This document shows, piece by piece, positions 49,050 to 57,308 of a stretch of 64,000 nucleotides of DNA (positions are counted from its first letter, which is position 1; each line of letters begins with the position of its first letter). The notes under the pieces are model-generated. The model saw nothing but the letters and a program-made list of their open reading frames with translations. It did no database searches and was not told where the DNA came from. Origin of the DNA: Streptomyces flavotricini (GTDB lineage: Bacteria > Actinomycetota > Actinomycetes > Streptomycetales > Streptomycetaceae). A program made the position numbers and the translations under genes. Where the stretch lies: assembly GCF_020639365.1 (NCBI RefSeq), contig NZ_JAINUL010000001.1, positions 3,696,116-3,760,115 of the forward strand. Reading direction: 5' to 3'.

Positions 49050-49976
49050 CTACAGCTCCGGGATGAGCCGGCCGCGGCGGGAGAGGAGGAAGCGTTTGAA
49101 CTCGGCCACCGGGCGGGTGTCCGGGTGGCCGTCCAGCCAGGCCACGCCGATCTCGCGGACCGCGCGGGGAGCCGTCACCGTCAGCTCGACCACGCCGGGG
49201 CGGGCCACGGCCGGGGGCGGCAGCAGGGCCACGCCGAGACCCGCCGCGACCAGGCCGCGCAGGGTCTCGGCCTCCTCGCCCTCGAAGGCCACCCGCGGGG
49301 TGAACCCGGCCTCGGCGCACAGGTCGTCGGTGATGCGCCGCAGGCCGTACCCGGCCTCCAGGGTGACGAAGGTTTCGTCGGCGGCCTCGGCGAGGCGGAT
49401 GCGCTTGCGGCCGGCCAGCCGGTGGTCGTCGGGGACGACGAGGCGCAGCCGCTGCTCGTCGAGGCGACGGGCGACCAGGTCGGGGGCGTCCGGGACCGGT
49501 GAGGTCAGGCAGAGGTCGAGCTCGCCGGCCCGCAGCTTCTCCAGCATGGCCTCGCCGTAGTTCTGCACCAGGGAGAAGCGCACGCGCGGGTGGTCGACCC
49601 GGAAGGCGCGGATCAGCCCGGGCACGGTCTCGGAGCCGAGGGTGTGCAGGAAGCCGAACGCCACCTTGCCGAGGGCCGGATCGGCGTCCAGCTGCACCGA
49701 CTCGGCGGCGCGGGCGATCTCGGCGAGGGCCCGCTCGGCCGAGGAGAGGAAGGTCCGGCCGGCGGTGGTGAGGGCGACGGTGCGGCCCTTGCGGGCGAAC
49801 AGCGCGACGCCGAGGTCCTGTTCGAGGCGGACCATGGCGCGGGAGAGGGTGGACTGCGGGACGCCCAGCTCGTGTGCGGCCCGGGTGACGTGCTCGTGGC
49901 GGGCGACGGCGGCGAAATACGCCAGGCGCGGTGCCAGCAAACCTGTCACTGCCATGTCTTCTTCGTAACGGTTCAT
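49050..49976 (-). CDS. LysR-family transcriptional regulator
   Basis: A 308-residue LysR regulator: the helix-turn-helix in YFAAVARHEHVTRAAHELGV and STLSRAMVRLEQDLGVALF, and the substrate domain from residue 95 (VAFGFLHTLGSETVPGL, LDLCLTSPVPDAPDL, LPPPAVARPGV). It is divergent from an MFS exporter, the classical arrangement for a LysR target. ATG 49976 has AAGGG upstream; ATG 49955 with GAAGAAG is equally possible. Confidence 0.92.
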   Translation of the reverse strand: MNRYEEDMAVTGLLAPRLAYFAAVARHEHVTRAAHELGVPQSTLSRAMVRLEQDLGVALFARKGRTVALTTAGRTFLSSAERALAEIARAAESVQLDADPALGKVAFGFLHTLGSETVPGLIRAFRVDHPRVRFSLVQNYGEAMLEKLRAGELDLCLTSPVPDAPDLVARRLDEQRLRLVVPDDHRLAGRKRIRLAEAADETFVTLEAGYGLRRITDDLCAEAGFTPRVAFEGEEAETLRGLVAAGLGVALLPPPAVARPGVVELTVTAPRAVREIGVAWLDGHPDTRPVAEFKRFLLSRRGRLIPEL

Positions 49977-50003
49977 TGACAGGCACCCTTCTGAGCTGCA
50001 GTC

Positions 50004-50039
50004 ATGCACCAGTGGATTGATTATCGCGATTCTGTGCAT
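50004..50039. promoter_or_regulatory. Inverted repeat in the LysR-MFS divergent promoter
   Basis: ATGCAC at 50004-50009 and GTGCAT at 50034-50039 form an inverted repeat centred between the two starts. LysR proteins bind such spaced dyads in divergent promoters. The AT-rich stretch between the arms (GATTGATTATCGCGATTC) probably holds the promoters. Confidence 0.45.
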
Positions 50040-50075
50040 TGGACGCATGAAACGGAGCGGGTCTACGGTCTTTGC

Positions 50076-51359
50076 ATGCCTCCCGTTCATACCGGGGCAC
50101 CTGTCACCACGGGTGCCTCCACCCCGTCGTCTCCTGCCGCACCGGAAGCCCACGCCCCCGGCCGCCCCGGCTACCGCCGCATGAGCCTCGCGCTCTTCGC
50201 CGCCGGACTCGCGACGTTCGCCCTCCTCTACTCCACCCAGGCGCTGCTGCCCGCGATCTCCGACGGGTTCGGGGTGACCGCGGGTCAGGCCAGCTGGACC
50301 GTGTCCGCGGCCACCGGCGCCCTCGCCCTGTTCGTCCTTCCGCTCAGCGCCCTCTCCGAGCGCTTCGGCCGGACCCGGATGATGACGGTCTCCATGCTGG
50401 TCGCCGTCGGCGTCGGCCTCCTCGTGCCGTTCGCGCCGAACCTGGAGTGGCTGGTGGTGCTGCGCGCCGTCCAGGGCGCGGCGATCGCCGGCATCCCGGC
50501 CTCCGCGATGGCGTACCTGGCGGAGGAGGTCAAGCCGAAGGCGCTGGTGGGCGCGATCGGCCTGTTCGTGGCGGGCAACTCCATCGGCGGCATGAGCGGC
50601 CGGCTCGTCACCGGCTGGGCGGCCCAGGCGTGGGGCTGGCGGGGCGGTCTGCTGGCCGTCGGCGTGATGGCGCTGGCCTGCGCGGCGGCGTTCCTCGTCC
50701 TGCTCCCCCGGGCCCGGTTCTTCCGTCCGGCGTCGCTGAACCCGCGCGCGGTGGGCCGTACGGTCGCCGGGCACCTGCGGGATCCGCTGCTGCTGCGCCT
50801 GTACGGGATCGGTGCGCTGTTCATGACCGTCTTCGGGGCCGTGTACACCGTCATCGGCTACCGGCTGGTCGATGAGCCGTTCTCCCTCGGCCAGGGCGTG
50901 ATCGGGTCGATCTTCCTGATCTACCTGGTCGGTACGGTCTCCTCGGCGGCCGCCGGGCAGCTGGTGGCGCGGGCGGGGCGGCGCGGGGCGCTGTACCTGG
51001 CGGTGACCACGACCGCGCTGGGCCTGCTGCTCTCGCTGGCGGACTCGCTGGCCGCGATCCTGGTCGGGCTGGTCCTGATCACCGCCGGCTTCTTCGCGGG
51101 CCACGCGGTGGCGTCCGCCGCGGTGAGCCGGACCGCGACGTCGGGCCGCGCCCAGGCCTCGGCGCTGTACCAGTCGGCGTACTACCTGGGCTCCAGCGCG
51201 GGCGGCACGCTCGGGGCGCTCGCCTACCACTCGGCGGGCTGGGCGGCGACGGTGGGCATCGCGCTGCTGGCCGTGCTCGGCGTCGTGTCGATCACCCTGT
51301 ACGGCTCGCACGCGGCACGCGCCGAGCGGCGCCACGGTTCGCTGGCCGCCGCACGCTGA
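50076..51359 (+). CDS. MFS transporter (drug/metabolite exporter type)
   Basis: A 427-residue transporter with 12 expected membrane helices after a flexible 35-residue N-terminus. The MFS signature between helices 2 and 3 is ALSERFGRTRMMTV, and RAVQGAAIAGIPASAMAYL matches the YnfM/arabinose-exporter group. Likely a proton-driven efflux pump under the divergent LysR regulator. The ATG has no clear ribosome site. Confidence 0.92.
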   Translation: MPPVHTGAPVTTGASTPSSPAAPEAHAPGRPGYRRMSLALFAAGLATFALLYSTQALLPAISDGFGVTAGQASWTVSAATGALALFVLPLSALSERFGRTRMMTVSMLVAVGVGLLVPFAPNLEWLVVLRAVQGAAIAGIPASAMAYLAEEVKPKALVGAIGLFVAGNSIGGMSGRLVTGWAAQAWGWRGGLLAVGVMALACAAAFLVLLPRARFFRPASLNPRAVGRTVAGHLRDPLLLRLYGIGALFMTVFGAVYTVIGYRLVDEPFSLGQGVIGSIFLIYLVGTVSSAAAGQLVARAGRRGALYLAVTTTALGLLLSLADSLAAILVGLVLITAGFFAGHAVASAAVSRTATSGRAQASALYQSAYYLGSSAGGTLGALAYHSAGWAATVGIALLAVLGVVSITLYGSHAARAERRHGSLAAAR

Positions 51360-51493
51360 TACGGCCGCCTGGGGACCGGTGCGTACGGCATCGGTACGAG
51401 CGGAATTACGGAGCCCGGAGGCGCAAGCCGCCCCGGGCTCCGGCGCGTTGCCCCTCCCCGCCGGGAAGGAGTGGGGGTGGGAGGGAGTACGAC

Positions 51494-52264
51494 GTGACAT
51501 TGATGCGGATGCGTACGGGGTGGATGCGTACGGGGTGGATGCGTACGGGGTGGATGCGTACGGGGTGGATGCGTACGCGGCGGCGTGCGGCGGCGGTGGT
51601 CTGCGGGGCGGTGGTGCTCGCGGTCCCGCTGGTGGCCGGCGGGGGCGGGACGGCGCGGGCCGCCGGCTCGTGCAACGTGGCCACGGGGCCGTACCAGCGG
51701 CAGGTGGAGCAGTTCCTGGGGCGGCCCGTCGACGGGCGGCAGTCCGCGGCCGACTGCCAGGCGATCAAGGCCTTCCAGGCGAAGCACGGGATCACCCCGA
51801 CCGCGGGGTACGCCGGGCCGCTCACCTGGCAGACGATGAACACCATGCTGGCGCAGCGGGCGGCGGGCACGACCCCGAACAAGGACGGGCAGTGCCCGGT
51901 GGACCTGGGCCGGATCGCCTGCGTCGACCTGACACGCCAGCTGAGCTGGGTCCAGGACGGCGCCACCCTGAAGTACGGGCCGGTGCCGGTGCGCACCGGG
52001 AAGGACGGCACCGAGACCCGGACCGGGCTGAAGCGGATCTACTACCGCAGCATCGACCACTGGTCGACGATCTACGACGTGTCGATGCCGTACGCGCAGT
52101 TCTTCGACGGCGGGATCGCCTTCCACTCGGTGGAGAAGAGCATGTGGAACCCGCCGGGGTCGGGCGGCTGCGTGAACATGCGGTCCGCGGACGCCGAGGC
52201 GTACTGGAACCTGCTGGCCAAGGGCGACGACGTGTACGTCTACGGGCGCAAGCCGGGTACGTAG
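51494..52264 (+). CDS. L,D-transpeptidase with repeat-extended signal peptide
   Basis: The 256-residue product has an N-terminus of repeated MRTGW units, then RRRAAAVVCGAVVLAVPLVA as signal peptide core, a peptidoglycan-binding helix bundle (YQRQVEQFLGRPVDGRQS, IKAFQAKHGITPTAG), and a YkuD catalytic domain with HSVEKSMWNPPGSGGCVNM. GGGAGGGAG lies 6 bases before the GTG at 51494, so translation most likely starts there, although five in-frame ATGs (51509, 51524, 51539, 51554, 51569) follow, each after a GG-rich stretch. It probably cross-links peptidoglycan outside the membrane. Confidence 0.88.
   Translation: MTLMRMRTGWMRTGWMRTGWMRTGWMRTRRRAAAVVCGAVVLAVPLVAGGGGTARAAGSCNVATGPYQRQVEQFLGRPVDGRQSAADCQAIKAFQAKHGITPTAGYAGPLTWQTMNTMLAQRAAGTTPNKDGQCPVDLGRIACVDLTRQLSWVQDGATLKYGPVPVRTGKDGTETRTGLKRIYYRSIDHWSTIYDVSMPYAQFFDGGIAFHSVEKSMWNPPGSGGCVNMRSADAEAYWNLLAKGDDVYVYGRKPGT
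51509..51568 (+). repeat. Four exact 15-bp repeats over the start region
   Basis: ATGCGTACGGGGTGG is repeated four times without a change and keeps the frame, encoding MRTGW each time. A fifth, partial copy (ATGCGTACG) follows. Copy number changes would alter signal peptide length but not the frame. Confidence 0.95.
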
Positions 52265-52340
52265 CGGGCTCGGTGCGGCTGCCGTTGTCAGACCCCTCCG
52301 GTAGCTTTCGAGATATCGGACCGACTGGGGGAAGGCAGCC

Positions 52341-53345
52341 ATGAGTGACGTCGCCACGGGCATCGAATCCGACCTGGACGCGGCCATGGACCGCTACCGG
52401 GTGGAGCTCACCGGCTACTGCTACCGCATGCTCGGCTCCTCCTTCGACGCCGAGGACGCGGTGCAGGACACCTACGTCCGCGCCTGGCGCAGCTTCGGGA
52501 AGTTCGAGGGCCGGTCCTCGCTGCGCTCGTGGCTGTACCGGATCGCCACCAACGTCTGCCTGGACCTGCTGAGCGCGGGCAAGAAGCGGGCCCGCCCGAT
52601 GGACCTCGGCGCCCCGCAGCACCAGGCCTCCGCGGTGCTCAACGAACGGCCGGAGGTGACGTGGCTGGAGCCGGTGCCGGACGGGCGGGTGCTGCCGCAG
52701 ACCGCCGATCCGGCGGAGATGGCGCTGGCGAAGGAGTCCGTACGGCTGGCGTTCGTGGCGGCGCTGCAGCACCTGCCCGCCAAGCAGCGCGCGGTGCTGA
52801 TCCTGCGCGAGGTGCTGGCGTGGAAGGCGGACGAGGTCGCGACCCTGCTGGACACGACGGTGGCCTCGGTGAACAGCGCCCTCCAGCGGGCCCGGGCGAC
52901 GATGTCGGCGACCCGGATGCGCGAGAGCGAGACGGCGGACCCGCTGAACGCGGAGCAGGTGAAGCTGCTGGAGCAGTACCTCTCGGCCTTCGAGGCGTAC
53001 GACATCTCGCGGCTGACCACCCTGCTGCACGAGGACGCGGTGCTGTCGATGCCGCCGTTCGACCTGTGGCTCCAGGGCCACGAGGACATCGCCGCCTGGC
53101 ACCTCAACCAGGGCATCGGCTGCAAGGGCTCCCGCCTGGTCCCGACCACGGCGAACGGCCTGCCGGCCTTCGGCCAGTACCGGCCGCGGGAGGACGGGGC
53201 CCCGGGCTGGACCCCCTGGGCGCTGCAGGTCCTGGAGATCTCAGAGGGGCGGATCACCGGGCTCAACGCGTTCCTGGACACCGACCGCTGGTTCCCGCTC
53301 TTCGGCCTCCCCGAGCAGCTGGACGAGTCCGGCGAGGTGCAGTAG
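52341..53345 (+). CDS. ECF sigma factor with C-terminal SnoaL-like domain
   Basis: A 334-residue sigma-70 factor of the SigG/TIGR02960-like group. Region 2 is LTGYCYRMLGSSFDAEDAVQ, region 4 LPAKQRAVLILREVLAWKAD and VASVNSALQRARATM, and residues 205-330 form a SnoaL/NTF2-like domain (YLSAFEAYDISRLTTLLHED). In such factors the extra domain takes the place of a separate anti-sigma factor. GGGGGAAGG lies before the ATG. The 3' end overlaps the convergent STAS gene by 105 bases. Confidence 0.9.
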   Translation: MSDVATGIESDLDAAMDRYRVELTGYCYRMLGSSFDAEDAVQDTYVRAWRSFGKFEGRSSLRSWLYRIATNVCLDLLSAGKKRARPMDLGAPQHQASAVLNERPEVTWLEPVPDGRVLPQTADPAEMALAKESVRLAFVAALQHLPAKQRAVLILREVLAWKADEVATLLDTTVASVNSALQRARATMSATRMRESETADPLNAEQVKLLEQYLSAFEAYDISRLTTLLHEDAVLSMPPFDLWLQGHEDIAAWHLNQGIGCKGSRLVPTTANGLPAFGQYRPREDGAPGWTPWALQVLEISEGRITGLNAFLDTDRWFPLFGLPEQLDESGEVQ

Positions 53346-53609
53346 GGCCCGGAGCGCGGGCCCGGCCCCGGTCACCCGCAGCGGCCGTCCGCGGGCGGCG
53401 AGCCGCAGCCGCGCCAGCGCCTCGACGACGGCGAGGTCCGGAGCCGTGACGGCGGAGGCGTCGCACTCCACGGCCGCGGCCCCGTCGTCGTAGAGCCGGG
53501 CCAGGCGTGCGCACAGCGCGGCGCTGTCGCGCGCGGTCGGTCCGGATCCGGGCAGCACGAGTCGGGTGGTCTCCACGAGATGGTGACCTGCGGACCTCGA
53601 CCGAATCAT
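53241..53609 (-). CDS. STAS-domain protein (anti-sigma antagonist-like)
   Basis: A 122-residue protein with a STAS-like pattern: strand TRLVLPGSGPTARDSAAL, VECDASAVTAPDLAVVEAL, then RPLRVTGAGPALRALLHLAG and LVQLLG. The usual phosphorylatable Ser/Thr of SpoIIAA-type antagonists falls at Thr/Ala in AVTAPDL, so regulation by phosphorylation is uncertain. Its last 105 bases are antisense to the ECF sigma gene end. Position beside a sigma gene suggests a regulatory link, not proven. Confidence 0.78.
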   Translation of the reverse strand: MIRSRSAGHHLVETTRLVLPGSGPTARDSAALCARLARLYDDGAAAVECDASAVTAPDLAVVEALARLRLAARGRPLRVTGAGPALRALLHLAGLVQLLGEAEEREPAVGVQERVEPGDPPL

Positions 53610-53624
53610 CGGTCACCGCACAGA

Positions 53625-54209
53625 ATGGGCCCGGTGATCACGCCTTACTGGGACCCCGTTCCCACGGCCCGCCGTCTCCTCTCGCTCGAGGGCTCGCCCT
53701 ACGCCACCTTCGGCACGCCCGTCTTCCAGGGCGAGTGGGCCAACCGGAACTGGCGCAACGTCCCGGGCCCGTTCTACGGGGCCGACACCGACTGCATGCA
53801 GTTCGGACGGGACCATGCACGCGACCACGTCGCCTTCGACGACTTCCACGAGTTCGTCTTCCGCCAGCCGGTGAACGAACGGGAGACCGAGGCCCTCGTG
53901 ACCGCCGCCGGCTGGGAGCTGTACAACAACTACGCCTGGGACGGCGACGACCACTGGACCCCCGAGGGCGTCCGCGCGTGGTGGCGGGAGCGCGGGCGGG
54001 TGCGCGAGTGGGCGGTGGCCGCGGCCGCGGCATGGTCCTCCTACGCGGAGAACCCGGTGTACGTCCCGCATTACCACGACGCCGCCGACGGCCACCGGGA
54101 CTTCGTCGCGTACATCGACGACGGGCTGGAGGCCTACCTGCGCGGCTACCTGTTCTGGCTGGACCTGCGGCGGGAGCCGGCGCCCGGGGAGGCCCTGCCC
54201 CGGCTCTGA
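53625..54209 (+). CDS. Conserved hypothetical protein
   Basis: A 194-residue soluble protein rich in Trp, Tyr, His and acidic residues (YWDPVPTARRLLSLEGSPYA, FDDFHEFVFRQPVNE, YVPHYHDAADGHRD). No membrane segment and no family recognised. ATG 53625 lies 16 bases from the divergent STAS start; GTG 53634 is an alternative. Aromatic and His content might indicate a ligand-binding fold, but no function can be given. Confidence 0.75.
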   Translation: MGPVITPYWDPVPTARRLLSLEGSPYATFGTPVFQGEWANRNWRNVPGPFYGADTDCMQFGRDHARDHVAFDDFHEFVFRQPVNERETEALVTAAGWELYNNYAWDGDDHWTPEGVRAWWRERGRVREWAVAAAAAWSSYAENPVYVPHYHDAADGHRDFVAYIDDGLEAYLRGYLFWLDLRREPAPGEALPRL

Positions 54210-54218
54210 AGAAAGAAC

Positions 54219-54252
54219 GCCGGCGCGGCTCCGGACGGGGAGCCGCGCCGGC
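54219..54252. terminator. Terminator between the hypothetical gene and deoA
   Basis: A perfect 14-bp stem GCCGGCGCGGCTCC / GGAGCCGCGCCGGC with a 6-base loop lies in the 61-base gap between two converging genes. Confidence 0.85.
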
Positions 54253-54270
54253 GCGCAGGGGGGCCGCAGG

Positions 54271-55548
54271 TCAGGCGATGCGGTCCAGGACGATCGGCGT
54301 GGCGGAGAACTCCGTGCCGGCCGGGGCGATGTCGTAGGTGCCCTCAAGGGAGGCCAGGGCGTATTCGAACTTCTCCGGGGTGTCCGTGTGCAGGGTCATC
54401 AGCGGCTGGCCGGCCACCACCGTGTCGCCCGGCTTGGCGTGGAGCTCGATGCCCGCGCCCGCCTGCACCGGGTCCTCCTTGCGCGCGCGGCCGGCGCCCA
54501 GGCGCCAGGCGCCCACGCCGACGCCGTAGGCGTCCAGGCGGGTCAGGACGCCCGAGGACGGGGCGGTGACCACGTGCTGCTCACGGGCGACCGGCAGGGC
54601 CGCGTCCGGGTCGCCGCCCTGGGCCGCGATCATCCGGCGCCACACGTCCATCGCGGAGCCGTCGGCCAGGGCCTTGGCCGGGTCGGCGTCCTTGATGCCC
54701 GCCGCGTCCAGCATCTCGCGGGCCAGGGCCAGGGTCAGCTCGACGACGTCGGAGGGGCCGCCGCCGGCCAGGACCTCGACCGACTCGCGGATCTCCAGCG
54801 CGTTGCCGGCCGTCAGGCCGAGCGGGGTGGACATGTCGGTGAGCAGGGCGATCGTCTTGACGCCGCTGTCCGTGCCGAGCGCGACCATCGTCGAGGCGAG
54901 CTCGCGCGCGTCCTCGATGTTCTTCATGAACGCGCCGGTGCCGACCTTCACGTCGAGGACGAGCGAGCCCGTGCCCTCGGCGATCTTCTTCGACATGATC
55001 GAGGAGGCGATCAGCGGGATGGCCTCGACGGTGCCCGTCACGTCGCGCAGCGCGTACAGCTTCTTGTCGGCGGGGGCCAGGCCGTCGCCCGCCGCGCAGA
55101 TGACCGCGCCCGTGGTGTCGAGGACGTGCAGCATCTCCTCGTTGGAGAGCAGCGCGCGCCAGCCGGGGATGGACTCCAGCTTGTCCAGGGTGCCGCCGGT
55201 GTGGCCGAGGCCGCGGCCCGAGAGCTGCGGCACGGCCGCGCCGCAGGCGGCGACGAGCGGGGCCAGCGGGAGGGTGATCTTGTCACCGACGCCGCCGGTG
55301 GAGTGCTTGTCGGCGGTCGGGCGGGACAGGGAGTCGAAGTTCATCCGCTCGCCCGAGGCGATCATCGCGGCGGTCCAGCGCTTGATCTCGGCGCGGTTCA
55401 TGCCGTTGAGCAGGATGGCCATCGCCAGCGCCGACATCTGCTCGTCGGCGACGACACCGCGCGTGTACGCGTCGATGACCCAGTCGATCTGCTCGGGGCT
55501 CAGCTCGCCGCGGTCCCGCTTCGTACGGATGACGGAGATGACGTCCAT
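54271..55548 (-). CDS. deoA: Thymidine (pyrimidine-nucleoside) phosphorylase
   Basis: Phosphorolyses thymidine or deoxyuridine to base plus deoxyribose-1-phosphate. The 425-residue protein has KHSTGGVGDKITLPLAPLVA, LSGRGLGHTGGTLDKLESIP and SIMSKKIAEGTGSLVLDVK, plus a C-terminal beta/alpha domain. AAGGAAG lies 6 bases before the ATG. It is separated from the cdd operon by a strong terminator and has its own operator copy, so it is transcribed alone. Confidence 0.96.
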   Translation of the reverse strand: MDVISVIRTKRDRGELSPEQIDWVIDAYTRGVVADEQMSALAMAILLNGMNRAEIKRWTAAMIASGERMNFDSLSRPTADKHSTGGVGDKITLPLAPLVAACGAAVPQLSGRGLGHTGGTLDKLESIPGWRALLSNEEMLHVLDTTGAVICAAGDGLAPADKKLYALRDVTGTVEAIPLIASSIMSKKIAEGTGSLVLDVKVGTGAFMKNIEDARELASTMVALGTDSGVKTIALLTDMSTPLGLTAGNALEIRESVEVLAGGGPSDVVELTLALAREMLDAAGIKDADPAKALADGSAMDVWRRMIAAQGGDPDAALPVAREQHVVTAPSSGVLTRLDAYGVGVGAWRLGAGRARKEDPVQAGAGIELHAKPGDTVVAGQPLMTLHTDTPEKFEYALASLEGTYDIAPAGTEFSATPIVLDRIA

Positions 55549-55561
55549 GTGGTGCTTCCTT

Positions 55562-55573
55562 CTACGCGCATAG
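55562..55573. promoter_or_regulatory. Nucleoside-regulon operator, one mismatch (deoA)
   Basis: CTACGCGCATAG differs from the consensus palindrome by one base and lies 13 bases before the deoA ATG, next to the ribosome site AAGGAAG, so binding would hinder early transcription. Confidence 0.75.
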
Positions 55574-55606
55574 AGGGGTGGAGAGAGAAGAAGAAGAGGA
55601 AATCGC

Positions 55607-55640
55607 GACGGCCCTTCGCCCGGCAGGGCGAAGGGCCGTC
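55607..55640 (-). terminator. Terminator after the transporter-cdd operon
   Basis: A perfect 15-bp stem GACGGCCCTTCGCCC / GGGCGAAGGGCCGTC with a GGCA loop, 7 bases after the cdd stop. On the coding strand a pyrimidine-rich run follows. Confidence 0.88.
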
Positions 55641-55647
55641 GGCACGG

Positions 55648-56046
55648 CTATCTCAGGTGGTCCGGCCCGAAGGCCTGCGGCAGCATCTCGGCCAGCGGCA
55701 GGATCCCCTTGGGGGTCTCCACCAGCAGTTCCGGTCCGCCGAACTCGAAGAGCAGCTGGCGGCAGCGACCGCACGGGACGAGGATGTCGCCCTTGCCGTC
55801 CACGCAGGTGAAGTGGGTCAGGCGGCCGCCGCCGGTGGCCTGCAGGGAGGAGACCAGCCCGCATTCGGCGCACAGGCTGAGCCCGTAGCTGGCGTTCTCC
55901 ACGTTGCAGCCGACGACGGTCCGGCCGTCGTCCACGAGGGCGGCCACCCCGACCGGGAAGCCCGAGTAGGGGGCGTACGCCCGGGACATGGCGTCCCGGG
56001 CGGCCTCCCGCAGGGCTTCCCAGTCGGGCTCGATCGCCGTCGTCAC
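55648..56046 (-). CDS. cdd: Cytidine deaminase
   Basis: Deaminates cytidine and deoxycytidine. The 132-residue protein has AYAPYSGFPVGVA, the active-site NVENASYGLSLCAECG (zinc Cys and catalytic Glu; Cys takes the place of the usual His, as in tetrameric enzymes) and LVPCGRCRQLLFEF (two more zinc Cys). Its GTG overlaps the upstream permease stop (GTGA), so it is the fourth gene of the transporter operon. Confidence 0.95.
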   Translation of the reverse strand: MTTAIEPDWEALREAARDAMSRAYAPYSGFPVGVAALVDDGRTVVGCNVENASYGLSLCAECGLVSSLQATGGGRLTHFTCVDGKGDILVPCGRCRQLLFEFGGPELLVETPKGILPLAEMLPQAFGPDHLR

Positions 56047-57308
56047 TTGCCCTGACCCTTGCGGTACGGCAGACCGTCCGCCTTGGGCATCCGCAGCCGC
56101 TGCGCGGACAGCGCGAGCACCAGCAGCGTGGTGACGTAGGGGGCGGCGTCGACGAACTGGCTCGGGACGGAGTCGGTCAGCGTGTACCAGAGGAAGAGGC
56201 CGCCCGCGCAGGCCGCGGCGATCGCGCCCTGGACGTACTTCTTCTTGTACAGCTGCCACACGAGGACGACCACCAGCAGGATCGCGAGGAGCAGCAGCAT
56301 CGCGTGGACGTTCTCGGAGCCGCCGCGCAGCCGGAGGCTGTAGGTGAAGCCGAAGAGGCCCGAGCCGAGGGCCATGCCGCCCGGCATCCAGTTGCCGAAG
56401 ATCATCGCGGCGAGACCGATGTAGCCGCGGCCGCCGGTCTGGCCCTCCTGGTAGATGCCGGTGGAGACGATCGCGAGGAACGCACCGCCGAGGCCGGCCA
56501 TCGCACCGGAGACGACCACCGCGATGTACTTGTACTTGTAGACGTTGACGCCGAGGGACTCGGCGGCGACGGGGTTCTCACCGCAGGAGCGCAGGCGCAG
56601 ACCGAAGGAGGTCCGCCACAGCACCCACCAGGTGGCGGGGACCAGCAGCACCGCCACGACCGTCAGCAGCGACAGGTTGGTGACGAGGCCGCCGAGCACG
56701 CCGGCGAGGTCCGAGATCAGGAACCAGTGCTTGCCCTGGAGCGTGGCCAGCCAGTCCGAGACCCCTGGGATGGTGATCTCGGTGATCGGATCGATGCGCG
56801 GGGACTGCTTGGAGGAGCCGCCCGGGGCCTTGTCGAAGGTGAAGTTCGACAGGTACTGGGTGAAGCCGACGGCCAGGATGTTGACCGCCACACCGGAGAC
56901 GATGTGGTTCACGTTGAACGTGACCGTGATGATCGCGTGCAGCAGGCCGCCGAGGGCGCCGCCGACGATGCCCATCAGGACTCCGGTCCACGGACCCCAC
57001 TGGTAGCCGGCCCAGGCACCGAACCAGGTGCCGAGGATCATCATGCCTTCGAGGCCGATGTTGACCACGCCCGCGCGCTCGGCCCACAGACCGCCGAGGC
57101 CGGCGAGGCCGATCGGCACGGCGAGCTGGAGGGCACCGGAGACCTGACCGACGGAGGTCAGGTCGTCGGCGCCGGAGATGACCCGGACCAGGGAGATCAG
57201 GGCGAGGCCGCCCGCGATCATCAGCAGGATCCAGGGGAGGGTGACCTTGCGGCGGCCGCCGTCCTTCTTGGGCGCGGCGCTCGTCGCGGAAACGGTGCTG
57301 GTGCTCAC
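56043..57308 (-). CDS. Nucleoside ABC transporter permease 2
   Basis: A 421-residue inner-membrane permease with about ten hydrophobic segments, a GLAGLGGLWAERAGVVNIGL, EGMMILG motif and NPVAAESLGVNVYKYK, all typical of the BmpC/YufQ-NupQ-type branched-chain-permease fold. It pairs with the next gene to form the channel of the nucleoside importer. Start and stop overlap the neighbouring genes by four bases each, so the operon is tightly coupled. The C-terminal tail is basic. Confidence 0.93.
   Translation of the reverse strand: MSTSTVSATSAAPKKDGGRRKVTLPWILLMIAGGLALISLVRVISGADDLTSVGQVSGALQLAVPIGLAGLGGLWAERAGVVNIGLEGMMILGTWFGAWAGYQWGPWTGVLMGIVGGALGGLLHAIITVTFNVNHIVSGVAVNILAVGFTQYLSNFTFDKAPGGSSKQSPRIDPITEITIPGVSDWLATLQGKHWFLISDLAGVLGGLVTNLSLLTVVAVLLVPATWWVLWRTSFGLRLRSCGENPVAAESLGVNVYKYKYIAVVVSGAMAGLGGAFLAIVSTGIYQEGQTGGRGYIGLAAMIFGNWMPGGMALGSGLFGFTYSLRLRGGSENVHAMLLLLAILLVVVLVWQLYKKKYVQGAIAAACAGGLFLWYTLTDSVPSQFVDAAPYVTTLLVLALSAQRLRMPKADGLPYRKGQGK

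Noticed and set aside
49977..51500. Leftward frame over the MFS gene continuing into lysR
   Set aside because: It is antisense to a clear 12-helix transporter, and the LysR protein begins at 49976 or 49955.
51494..51583. Tandem 15-mer considered as a CRISPR-like array
   Set aside because: The units are contiguous with no spacers and lie in frame inside a gene. They are a coding tandem repeat.
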